Origin: Xiphias gladius
Lineage: Eukaryota > Chordata > Actinopteri > Istiophoriformes > Xiphiidae
Length of the DNA stretch: 64,000 nucleotides
Assembly: GCF_016859285.1 (NCBI RefSeq)
Contig: NC_053420.1
Location: 8,931,001 to 8,995,000, forward strand
Direction: 5' to 3'
Of the stretch, positions 56,001 to 64,000 are shown in pieces (within the stretch, counting starts at the first letter, position 1; each line of letters begins with the position of its first letter). The translations under genes and the position numbers were made by a program. The notes beneath the pieces were generated by a model, which was not told where the DNA came from, ran no database searches, and was given only the letters and a program-made list of their open reading frames with translations.

Positions 56001-59000
56001 TAAAGTCATTAAGAGTCCAACATCTTTCTGACGTTACACTGACTCCCAGTGCCAGCTGGGCAATGACCATAGTATGGCCTTATAATATGGGTAAATCATC
56101 TGGGAGACTCTGATGAACATCTGATTATTATTATAAGAAACCTTTTAAACTGCAAATTTACAGAGTGTTATACCTTGATTTCACCTACTCTGCTACACTA
56201 TGATTTTCTATAAGATGGAAAAACACATTCCAAAAAAATTATGACACAATGGCATTCTTTGGAAAATGGTCAGGAGTATTGTTAAGTACAGATGATTTGT
56301 GGAAAATGCCCTAAAACATGCAAAAAATGGTACAATGCTTTATTAAAACCAGTGTCATATGTCATCGAATTCATCCATAAACAGAGATAAATAGATAATA
56401 ATCTAATAAAAATGTTTTTATGCTGTCTGTGATCGCTAACAGGTCATTCAGACAAAACATCAACAGCAGCTGGAGATTCGGGAAGTGGTAAGAGAGACAA
56501 CAGTGGTGGATAAAAAATTGAGGAAGTAATTTACTAAATGACTTATTGTTGTTATTGTAGTTATCCACTCAGCTGAGGAAGCCAGTGGCGGTGAAAGGCC
56601 TTGTCAACCACATACAAATGCAGGAGTTGGTATGCCAGATATTCAAGACTGAAAAATTATAACTGTAACACAGATGTTAAAAGACTAACAAAAGACTAAT
56701 AAATTACTTTTTATTTTCTTTAGTAATGTAGAAAAATTAACAAAATGATTTATTAGCATGATTTCTTTTCAGAATCTAAAGAAATCATTGTGTTCTCCGT
56801 AACATCTTAATTGTTTAAATTCACCATAGTTTCTTTTCAGTCAAATACAAATAAACAAATGGGAAGGTGTGAACACAAACAATTCCTTTATAACCAGCAT
56901 GTGGAAAAACATTCTCAGTATATTATTTTAATATACTGCTGAACCGAGGACCCACATTGTAAAAATGCGTTCATGTTTAAATAGAGACTCTAATGAGTCC
57001 ATCAGGTTCCTGTTAAAGTTTTGCAAAGCTTTATGTTTGCTGCTTGTAACTATGTTTGCTTTTAATGTCATTAACTTGATGTGTACTGTAACTTTTGTTT
57101 AACATAAACTTGCTAACCAGATAACACTGATCTAATATTTAAGCCATGCACTGCACATCGCATTTATTAAAAAAACAAATATAGCATGTTGTTGCAGTTT
57201 TAGTTATGGTTATAATCTCAATTACTTACCTTTCTGACTTTTTACACACTGCACAATTCCTTGAGAGGTTTGGAAATTCTATCACAAACCTTTCAGCGCA
57301 TATAGTATCATTAACCTTTTTCTTTAGGCAAAACACAATATCATTATTCACAGGAAATCACTGATATTGATTAACTATTTAACTACTTTATTTCAACAAG
57401 TGTATTAATGAGTAGAATTTAGAAGCATGTGTGTAGGTAATTCACTTATTCTTGTTTACTTTTATTCAGTTTACACATACAACAGTCCTTAACTCAAAGC
57501 TGCATCCCTTGAATATGCAAAGTGGAGAGTAACTTAGTTTTATGTTGCCCAGAGCCTGGAATTACCTGTGGACTCTCCGATATTTATTCTCTTCATGGAA
57601 AACCGACTGAATTAACTGTGAAGATGAGTATGGACTGCGATGGCGCCTGGTTCAAAGATGGAAAACAGGTAAAGTCCATAAATAACTATACTTAAAGCTG
57701 CTTAAAGCTTTTCATCGCTACATTGCCAACATTATAAACATCCAACTGTATAAAGTACATAGTAAGAAATAGTACTGTGTCTATGGAATGGCACTGACAG
57801 GTACTTTATTTTTCTTTTTTAATTTTAGAAAATACAGTCCAAAAAAGTACAAAGGTCTCTGTTTCACTTTTCATCTGCTAGTTAAACTCAGGTGCTGGGG
57901 TTACCATAGCCAAAGATGGAAATTCTCACAAGCTGACAATTAAAAGCTGCAGAGATGATGACTCTGGACTTTATCGTTTTGAATCAGGGGAACAAAGTAC
58001 ACAAGGAAAGGTCACTGTTGGAGGTATAATTTACTTCCTCTTATTGCAGAACATGTTTGAAATGACATTGCTGTTCCAGTGCATTAAACTGAATTATACT
58101 TTGTGATTTATAGATGTACCTGAATTTGACCCAGACGACCTTCACAAGTTCACCAAGCCTGTTATAGTAAAAGTGGGGCAGAACGCTGCCTTTAAGATGC
58201 CCTTTGCTTCTCAGGAATCTTTGCTGGTCAGTTGGTTTAAGGATGGCACTGAGCTCAAAGACGGAGGAGGAGTTAAGATCGTGAGGGAGCCCAATCACAG
58301 TCGGCTGCTGCTCAGAGACTGTCTGCAGACAGACACAGGGGAAATAAAGATCCAACTCAAAAACCCATTTGGAGCTGTGGAGGCCAAAACTCAGCTTATT
58401 GTGCTTGGTACAAAATAGACAAATCTCATAAGAAAAGTTAGACATACTGAGACACTTACGCCTTCATAGCATTAATTTTTGTGTTACGACATTTAAAATT
58501 TAACATGTTTTTCTGACAGATCGTCCAGGCCCACCGGAGGGTCCAGTGGAGACTGTTGAAACCACCTCATCTATAATTGAGATTAAATGGAACCCCCCCA
58601 AATACGACGGTGGCTCAGTCATCACCAACTACATTATAGAACGGCAGCAGGCAGGACAGAGTCTGTGGATGAAACTTGGGGATGTCTCAGCTGACAGGAC
58701 CTCTTTCAGAGACAGGAATGTGACTCATGGAAAGAAATACAAGTACCGCATCTATGCAGAAAACCCTGAGGGCCTCAGCGATGCCCTGGAGACAGCTGAT
58801 AGCATTATGGCTGGCATAATGAGTGAGAAAAATTAAGTCTCATTTAGCATTCCTCAGCAAATCCCATGTTAATCTCCTTCAAGTTGTAATAAATGAAAAT
58901 GCCTTGGGATAGGTTTTGTGATTGCTTCAAACTGTTTATCACCACAACTATTTAGCTGCTGTAGAAAGCCCATCTTTTATCATTGCTACAATAGTAGCTC

Positions 59001-62000
59001 TATCTCCAAGAGGAATTGTTTGCAATATCTTGCTGTAAAAACATGCAGATATCCTTAATTTATTCCATGTCTTTAATTACTTCTTAATTATTAATAATGA
59101 GCTTACTTGATTAATTAGACTACTTGTCATTCCTTAGTACTCTCCGGTCCACCTGGTGTCCCCAAAGTGGTGAGTGCCTCTAAGACCTGTATCAATTTGA
59201 CCTGGACCCCTCCAGAGGACGACAGAGGAGTACCGATCATTGGTTATCAAGTAGAGAAACAAAAGAAGGACACAAATCAGTGGATTGCCCTGAATGCACT
59301 TAATGAGCCTATTGAGGGTTTGTCAGACACAAAAGCATACTATTACATGTTGATTACATGAAAATTTGCTTCTTTTTCATGGCCTTTTTTCCTTGCTGTG
59401 TCATCCATCTTATTTCTAGATGTGAACTATGCAGTTAAGGATATCACTGAGGGCGCAGAGTACGAGTTCAGGGTTTCAGCGATCAATGAGTCAGGATCTG
59501 GAGACCCAAGCCCTCCATCTGCAATGGTGTGTGCAAAGAATCCCAACAGTACGTATTAAGTGCCTTTGCTTGGCATATTAATGATTTAACTTTGTTGTTA
59601 TCCTGCACATTCCTTGCTTTTTGTCTGCATTTTATGTTTTGTGTGTTTTCCATCCAGTGAGACCGTGTTTTAAAGACCCAGAGGACTTCATTGTTGTCAG
59701 AGCAGGAAATTCTGCTCGTGTCAAAATTTGCTATGAGGTATGAATAAACCTAAAATCTAGTTTGTCAGAGTCCTTCTTCCTTGGTATAAATCTTAAATCT
59801 ATCTTGTCAATCAGTTCAGCATTTTGGATTTTATGCCCCCATTCCAGCCATGTCATACAGTATTCTTGAGTGATGAGTTTACCACAGTGTGACATGACCG
59901 AATATACTTCACACTTTATCACATTTATCTGATATTGATCTCTCCAGGCTGAACCTCCACCTCAGATCACTTGGCTGAAGGATGATGAGCCAGTATCTCC
60001 ATGGATTAATATCATCAATACAGAGGGAATGTCTCAACTTGTCATTCCCTCATCAAAGCGGTCAGATTCGGCAATCTACACTATCAAAGCCAAAAACTCT
60101 GTGGGTGAGGCTTCATTCGACATTGAGGTTAGAGTCACAGGTAAGGACGAGAAACAGATTGTTACACTCAGATTAGTGCAAAAAAGCTGTGAAATCAGTA
60201 GTTAAATTTTTGTACTGATATAACTGTATGTAACTTTCACAATCTTCAGGTTTTGAAATGAGGAATTCATTTGTTAAAAATGAGGAACTAATTTAATTGC
60301 CTTTAATTGCCTGCACTGTGTTCCTCTGGTCAGGGAACATCAGTCACATCAACACTGGACAACATTAACTGGGTAATATTTTGTCAATTAAATGCCAATT
60401 GCACACAAATGTATTGGCAACCCGGTGTCAAACCCTAATTAACACCGACCACTTCTAGGTGGAATGAATAACATAATTCTTACCCTGTGATATGCAGTAA
60501 TGGGGTGTGATTAATTTATAACAGCTGCTAAATTCAAATGGAATCCTGACAAAAACCCACATATGGGTGAAATGCCTCTTGAGTATGATAAGATTATATA
60601 AGGTTACACTGTAGCCAAATACAAAACAATTGATGAAAATTGGGGGAACAAGAAGGAACAACAGAACAAAGGTACAGGAACTTTTTTCCTCTCTCAGTAA
60701 CATAATCTGCATCTTATCGTACTTGTTGCTAGATGAACCAAAGACACCAGGGCCAGTTGAATTGGAGCAAACAGTCAATGGCAAAGTAGTGGTATCATGG
60801 GCTCCCTCTCCAGACCAGGAGCTCGACGACCGCCTGTACTACATGGTCTCTCAACATGACTCAAGCACCAGAGTGTGGAGGACTGTAGCAGACCGCCTCT
60901 TCACTAACACATACACAGCCATCAACATCCTCCCCGGGATAGAGTATCATTTCCGGATCTATGCCAAGAACGATGTGGGCCTCTCAGATCCATCTCAGTC
61001 ACCTACATGGGGTGCCAACAGCAACAGAGGTGGGTTATTTGACAAGTCGTCCTCAGTTATATCTGATTATGCAATTAAACTAAACTATACTGTACATGAT
61101 GGTGCCAATTTCAAGTTTAATCAATTGTACTTTACTTGTTCAAATGCTGTACAGTATGTTCTGTACTAAAAAGGGAATAACTAAGTAAGGCATCTTTTCA
61201 TACCATTATGTGATATCAAACATACTTCATATGTTTCAATAAAGACAGTATTAAAAAAACAAAACAATTTACCATTGTTGTTGATTTAGTATTTCTAATT
61301 TTAGCGGCCTTTTAAAAAACACAATTTGTCATAAACCCTACACGTTTGTAGGCTAAACATCACAATTCGACAAAAGAGGTGAGTCCATGAGGGATTCAAG
61401 GGGCCACAGTTAGTTCAGACATGTCTGTAATAACAGCAGTACAGAGAGGACTGAATGCAGTAGAGGTTTTTATACACCAGAATTTACACCTAGGAAGTTT
61501 GGGAGAAGGTAGAAGGTAGGTGAATTTTATGGCAATGGAAAAAACCTAGTTACAATACAGTACCCGCACTGCTGCACTTGTTTTCATGGAAGTTGCTGTT
61601 TTTTGTATACTCACATAGTAATCAAGAAAAATTACGTTTCTAATAGCAAGTGTTGTAGTGGAGGCCCACCTTGGAATATGGAAAGTAAACCACCGAAAAA
61701 TCCTTTATTTTTGTAGAAAGACTGACAAAAAGAAATACTCAATTAGAGACTGCGTTGAGTTACAAATGCAAAATGATCCGCCCAGCTGATTAGTCAGTCA
61801 GGCTCAACTTTACAGTACTAATTCTATGAGGAATTTGTCAGTTTGGTGGTTAAAATCCAGTGAATTTACAAAGCCTTGTAACTACTTTTTCTGCATTTTT
61901 CTCAAAATTCTGTAGTGCATTCTCAATTTTTAAATTTATAATCAATTCTGTGAATGTTAGCTATTACCTGCTGTATGAAATCTAAGTTGTAAAAAATTAA

Positions 62001-62527
62001 TATCCTAAATATTTTTGGATCCTTGTTGATATAATCACCATGTAACCTAACCTAACCTTAACACAAAATTTTAATTTTCTGTGTTTTTTCCATTTAAGTT
62101 CAAATAACTTCAAATGGAATGAATTCAACGGAGGTCTGCTTCGAGAGGCCTCCATCCATCTTGGTCCCTCTGAAAGTCCACACTCCACCTAAAGGTTACC
62201 AGCTGTTCATGACATGTGCTGTCCGAGGATGCCCCACGCCCACTGTATCGTGGTACCTAAACGACATCTGCATCAACTCCGACAACAACTACTACTTAAC
62301 CAACTCGTTTGGTGTGTGCTCCATGTATATCCTAAGAGTCCGACCAAAGGACAGCGGTGAATATAAGGTGGTTGCAGTCAACTCTTTTGGCAAGGCAGAG
62401 TGTTCCACTAAACTTATTGTTAGAGGTAAGGTTTAACTTAAGAGTGGAATTTGTTTTTTCAGAGGTGCATATTATAATTTATTCTTATAATGATTATTTT
62501 TCTTTCTGTTTTTTCTCCCCAGATTAA
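47017..62527 (+). CDS. igfn1: Gene C: IGFN1-like sarcomeric Ig/FN3 protein, one FN3 shorter (25 exons)
   Basis: Spliced model, 3765 nt, 1254 aa: 47017-47062, 48275-48307 (candidate microexon), 48821-48943, 49357-49496, 50503-50602, 50870-50951, 51034-51226, 51431-51544, 51700-51868, 52046-52318, 52505-52753, 53281-53343, 56443-56487, 56561-56629, 57553-57668, 57882-58023, 58114-58407, 58520-58822, 59138-59317, 59420-59548, 59658-59737, 59948-60140, 60733-61029, 62099-62425, 62523-62527. Domains: N-terminus (1-67), Ig1 (68-147), tri-helix-bundle-like (about 175-239), Ig2 (240-333), Ig3 (334-424), linker (425-566), Ig4 (567-652), Ig5 (653-750), FN3-1 (751-851), FN3-2 (852-954), Ig6 (955-1045), FN3-4 (1046-1144), Ig7 (1145-1253). 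The exon encoding FN3-3 in A and B is absent. The two exons before the tri-helix-bundle-like exon are fused, and the donor after 49496 is GC. Without the microexon the protein is 1243 aa. Confidence 0.9.
47063..48274 (+). other. Gene C intron 1
   Basis: A 1.2-kb intron, A+T-rich, with no repeat or exon recognised before the candidate microexon. Confidence 0.55.
48275..48307 (+). CDS. igfn1: Gene C exon 2: candidate 33-nt microexon
   Basis: Between a good acceptor (atgtgccttatcag) and a gtaggc donor lies a 33-nt open segment. It is phase 1 on both sides and encodes PDAEHFSGKE plus split codons. Length divisible by three and matching phase are what a cassette exon needs. Skipping it also leaves the frame intact, so it may be optional or accidental. 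Confidence 0.5.
48821..48943 (+). CDS. igfn1: Gene C exon 3: conserved N-terminal segment
   Basis: A 123-nt phase 1-1 exon with KVPGVMITQFTETLPEGKSH and PDFTRKPIALTIQEG, the family signature before Ig1. Confidence 0.9.
49357..50602 (+). CDS. igfn1: Gene C exons 4-5: Ig1
   Basis: Exons 49357-49496 and 50503-50602. MVTWSRNNGD holds the core Trp and DTYKCFATNEYG the F strand. The B-strand Cys is Ala (FFKAIVTG). The intron begins with GC (gag then gcaagt), which keeps the phase-0 split found in A and B. Confidence 0.9.
49974..50420. mobile_element. hAT-type MITE-like element
   Basis: Terminal inverted repeats: left cagtgattcccaacca, right ending ggtttggaaccactg. The flanking octamers ctggatag and ctatatcg are similar enough to be an eroded 8-bp target duplication, as hAT elements make. 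It lies in the intron splitting Ig1 of gene C and carries no coding sequence. Confidence 0.65.
50870..51226 (+). CDS. igfn1: Gene C exons 6-7: spacer and tri-helix-bundle-like segment
   Basis: Exon 50870-50951 (82 nt, phase 1 to 2) corresponds to two separate exons in A and B. Exon 51034-51226 encodes FWELLLSADKKDYERICAEF then G-V-T-D-F-R-W-M-L-K-K-L, the MyBP-C-like helical motif, plus an extended charged tail (KKEREEEQAE). Confidence 0.82.
51431..52318 (+). CDS. igfn1: Gene C exons 8-10: Ig2 and Ig3
   Basis: Ig2: 51431-51544 and 51700-51868 (LYKDGEMIPY; PEDAGLYQLDVEDV). Ig3: 52046-52318 (EDAVFECVLSNP; ILWFGKNLPL; KGIYSACAGIKSCNAWLVVEG). Confidence 0.9.
52505..52753 (+). CDS. igfn1: Gene C exon 11: short Ala/Pro/Lys linker
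   Basis: A 249-nt phase 1-1 exon, much shorter than in A (1722 nt) or B (600 nt). It keeps the conserved start (PKGKKSVRKTTRAGGSG) and a charged helix-prone part rich in Glu, Lys and Gln. It then changes to Ala/Pro-rich sequence (PPPETPPAPAPIKAPAVPKA) before the donor. The RxGPLxPDTVIG ending of A and B is missing. Confidence 0.88.
52754..53280 (+). other. Gene C intron 11, with a dispersed repeat
   Basis: Half of this 527-nt intron is a copy of the dispersed repeat at about 52955-53225. No exon seen in the rest. Confidence 0.6.
52955..53225. repeat. Teleost dispersed repeat, copy 3
   Basis: Begins agctccaacaattaatgaat and continues with gatcgacagaaaatgaatcg, cagcctctcaaatgtgggga, ttgggtttcagaccattaga and gacaaaacaagacttctgaa. 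Same order of blocks as the two copies in gene B. This is the clearest full copy of the left half. Confidence 0.65.
53281..53343 (+). CDS. igfn1: Gene C exon 12: 63-nt cassette exon
   Basis: Phase 1-1, between ggttcatag and gtaaga. Encodes VNEPTAVASDPPVVEIVSA. Open through both sites; alternative use is plausible because the length is divisible by three. Confidence 0.6.
55446..55562. mobile_element. Short inverted-repeat (MITE-like) element
   Basis: aagtgctatgcgaaatcaac at the left and its imperfect reverse complement ending in catagcactt at the right (about 24 nt each) enclose gacgtttcgcctctcatttg and aaaggcttcttcagtt. The internal block is one I recognise from an abundant fish repeat. Confidence 0.55.
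55625..56060. repeat. Dispersed repeat rich in AACGTC/GACGTT blocks
   Basis: Degenerate repetition of short blocks such as ccaacgtcattagatgttga, taacgtcaagac, cacgtcagtttgac, gacgttgagaat and gttgggttttgacgtcgatc. This patterned sequence is familiar from fish genomes. Not coding. Confidence 0.5.
56443..56487 (+). CDS. igfn1: Gene C exon 13: 45-nt cassette exon
   Basis: Phase 1-1, between gctaacag and gtaaga. Encodes HSDKTSTAAGDSGS, low-complexity Ser/Thr/Gly. Small size limits certainty. Confidence 0.55.
56561..56629 (+). CDS. igfn1: Gene C exon 14: 69-nt cassette exon
   Basis: Phase 1-1, between ttattgtag and gtatgc. Encodes IHSAEEASGGERPCQPHTNA. It lies only 73 nt after exon 13, so the pair may be used together or alternately. 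Confidence 0.55.
56630..57552 (+). other. Gene C intron 14
   Basis: A 923-nt A+T-rich intron between the linker cassettes and Ig4. No exon or repeat recognised. Confidence 0.55.
57553..58407 (+). CDS. igfn1: Gene C exons 15-17: Ig4 and Ig5
   Basis: Ig4: 57553-57668 and 57882-58023. It begins EPGITCGLSD and has DGAWFKDGKQ. Both positions of the Ig disulfide are lost (ELTVKMSMDC; GLYRFESGEQ), and the first exon is 9 nt shorter than in A and B. Ig5: 58114-58407 (LVSWFKDGTEL; GEIKIQLKNPFGAVEA). Confidence 0.87.
58520..59548 (+). CDS. igfn1: Gene C exons 18-20: FN3-1 and FN3-2
   Basis: FN3-1: 58520-58822 (IEIKWNPPKYDGG; YKYRIYAEN), 6 nt longer than in A and B. FN3-2: 59138-59317 and 59420-59548 (NLTWTPPEDDRG; YEFRVSAIN). 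FN3-2 is followed directly by Ig6; the intervening 109-nt intron has no room for an FN3-3 exon. Confidence 0.9.
59658..62527 (+). CDS. igfn1: Gene C exons 21-25: Ig6, FN3-4, Ig7 and stop
   Basis: Ig6: 59658-59737 and 59948-60140 (ITWLKDDEPV; SAIYTIKAKNSVG), with the first exon 6 nt shorter than in A and B. FN3-4: 60733-61029 (VVSWAPSPDQ; YHFRIYAKND). Ig7: 62099-62425 (LFMTCAVRGCP; VSWYLNDICI; GEYKVVAVNS). The last exon gives two bases of an Asp codon and TAA at 62525-62527. Confidence 0.9.
61030..62098 (+). other. Gene C intron 23
   Basis: About 1.07 kb of A+T-rich sequence between FN3-4 and Ig7. No exon or repeat recognised. Confidence 0.55.
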
Positions 62528-62800
62528 AATGGCTGAAGGTTTTATGCAACTTTTCCTCTTACTGATGGAAAGTAAGGAATTAGAATGTTTTGGTTTACTG
62601 CACAGACTGCATTGAAAGCGTGCAATACTGTAATGTGCCAGCAAAATCATCTAAAATGGTCTTGATACTAACTTCTTTACTTTATTTGCAATGCAACTGA
62701 TTTAGAACTGTTACCATGTCATAATAAATAATAACTATTCAATACAAATTTAGCGACAAACTATGGTACAAATGTTCAAGCTCTTAACAACTACAATAAA
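62528..62800 (+). terminator. Gene C 3' UTR and poly(A) signals
   Basis: AATAAA at 62723-62728 and at 62795-62800, about 200 and 270 nt after the stop. Confidence 0.6.
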
Positions 62801-64000
62801 TCAACAAACTGACATCTGCGTAATGTGCTTTTTGCCTTGTTTTGTCAATGAAATCGATTTTATCAATTATTTTGTAAATATTCTTCACTAACTTAACTGA
62901 CGGAAAAAAAACGTATGTTAAAGCAACAGATGTTTCCAGCGTGTGTCTCAGCAGCACATAGCTCCAATATCAGCGCCCATGACACCATCCATATCACAGT
63001 ACTACATTAAGCCCTTATGAACCAAGTCCACATTTTCATTGCTTTTCCATATATATCCACCTGAGCTCCCCAGTGAATTGTCTATAAAAGGATCCTTGGC
63101 TGAAAATATGAAATTAATACTTTTTATATTTATAGTCAAATAACCTTTAAAGGAAGAAATATTTAAGCAAGACAGCTGTTTGAATTCTCGAATGTGAAGA
63201 ACTGAAAGAAAGACTCATACAGACATACACTGACATTACATAGTATATTGAAAGAACAAGGCCAACACATATCAAGTACATACTGTACATATCTGACATC
63301 TAAATCAACCTTTTCGTTTAACACACACAGCCAAGATGCCTACTGATGACATTATATTCACTGATCAGAGTGAAGTAATGCAGCAATGTTCTTCCGATAA
63401 CATTTAGCATAATTGTTAATGTACTGGCCTTATGTAAGAGTGCTTATTTAATTTCCTCCAGCAGGTCACGGGTGATATTTCTATTTATCCTCCACTTGTG
63501 TCATCAGGCTTTTCTTGCAGTTATGTCACAGACTCTTTTATGAGGTCAGGGTGACTATTCAAACTGTCTGGATAAGTCATGCTTGTTTAACCTCTGACAA
63601 TGTGAACCCACAATCCTGCTCGGTACATGGAGTACGACACACCACCACCAACATGAGCAATCATCTTTTTATAACACCGACGCAGGTCCAATGTGATTCA
63701 CTTAATACTACTGGCATGCAGTGAGAATATCTGTTGATACTTTTTGAGCCTAACTGGAACAGCCAATTCATTCAGATAAATCAGAGATTATTTTAACCAA
63801 ATAAAATGTCTCATGTTAATGTTTACTGGCCAATGAAGTCCATAGTAGAGAGATCATATTACTAGAGACCTTGTGAAGCTGCCAGTCAAAAATATTCTGG
63901 TTAGATGCTTTGCTTCTTGCATGTCGGAAATTACTGTACACGGTTATTTAGGATCCGTGAATCATAAAGTTTCCAGCACGAAAGTCAAGTACAGTAATGT
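62801..64000. other. Downstream noncoding sequence
   Basis: No exon, RNA gene or repeat recognised. A fourth paralog could begin beyond the window, but nothing here shows it. Confidence 0.4.

Larger units (their letters stand above)
53344..56442 (+). other. Gene C intron 12 (3.1 kb)
   Basis: A repeat-rich intron. It holds a 27-nt direct repeat of near-palindromes (54225-54279), a GTTAGCTAAC-rich stretch with a hairpin (54719-54741), a short inverted-repeat element (55446-55562) and an AACGTC/GACGTT-rich dispersed repeat (about 55625-56060). Further tiny cassette exons cannot be excluded. Confidence 0.6.

Overview
The window is vertebrate nuclear DNA, almost certainly from a teleost fish and probably a percomorph. 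The genes are split into many short exons with GT-AG introns and AATAAA signals. Introns and spacers hold fish-type SINE/MITE copies, a decayed Tc1/mariner element and (CA)n arrays. There are no prokaryotic operons, CRISPR arrays, rRNAs or tRNAs. Species cannot be fixed from sequence alone.

The only protein-coding content I can support is a tandem cluster of three co-oriented (+ strand) paralogs of IGFN1 (immunoglobulin-like and fibronectin type III domain containing 1), a sarcomeric Z-disc-associated muscle protein. I call them A (coding 3332-23986, 25 exons, 1869 aa if all exons are joined), B (28121-36008, 23 exons, 1405 aa) and C (47017-62527, 25 exons, 1254 aa). I rebuilt every exon from splice sites and reading phase. 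All modelled exons of each gene join without a stop, and module boundaries fall in phase 1.

The shared plan is: short basic N-terminus, Ig1, a tri-helix-bundle-like segment as in the MyBP-C M-domain, Ig2, Ig3, a low-complexity linker, Ig4, Ig5, FN3-1, FN3-2, FN3-3, Ig6, FN3-4, Ig7, and a last coding exon holding one residue plus the stop. C lacks FN3-3. The flanks are conserved but the linker differs completely between copies. A has about 400 residues of Gly/Ala repeat with 11 copies of a G-x-G-Y-D-G-type motif. B has an Ala/Lys/Glu tract followed by an acidic tract. C has a short Ala/Pro/Lys stretch plus three tiny phase-1 exons. The cluster therefore looks like one scaffold carrying three different spacer segments.

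Layout: 1-3294 upstream sequence; 3295-24240 gene A (5.4-kb intron 1 with a long CA microsatellite); 24240-28040 spacer; 28041-36600 compact gene B with a TATA-like box; 36600-46971 spacer with a Tc1-like relic nested inside an older repeat; 46972-62800 gene C; 62800-64000 nothing recognised. Other points: two GC-AG introns (one in B, one in C), one intron missing from C relative to A and B, a candidate 33-nt microexon in C, and three perfect 11-bp-stem hairpins in noncoding DNA. I saw no unrelated novel system; the linker divergence and exon turnover are the most interesting signals.
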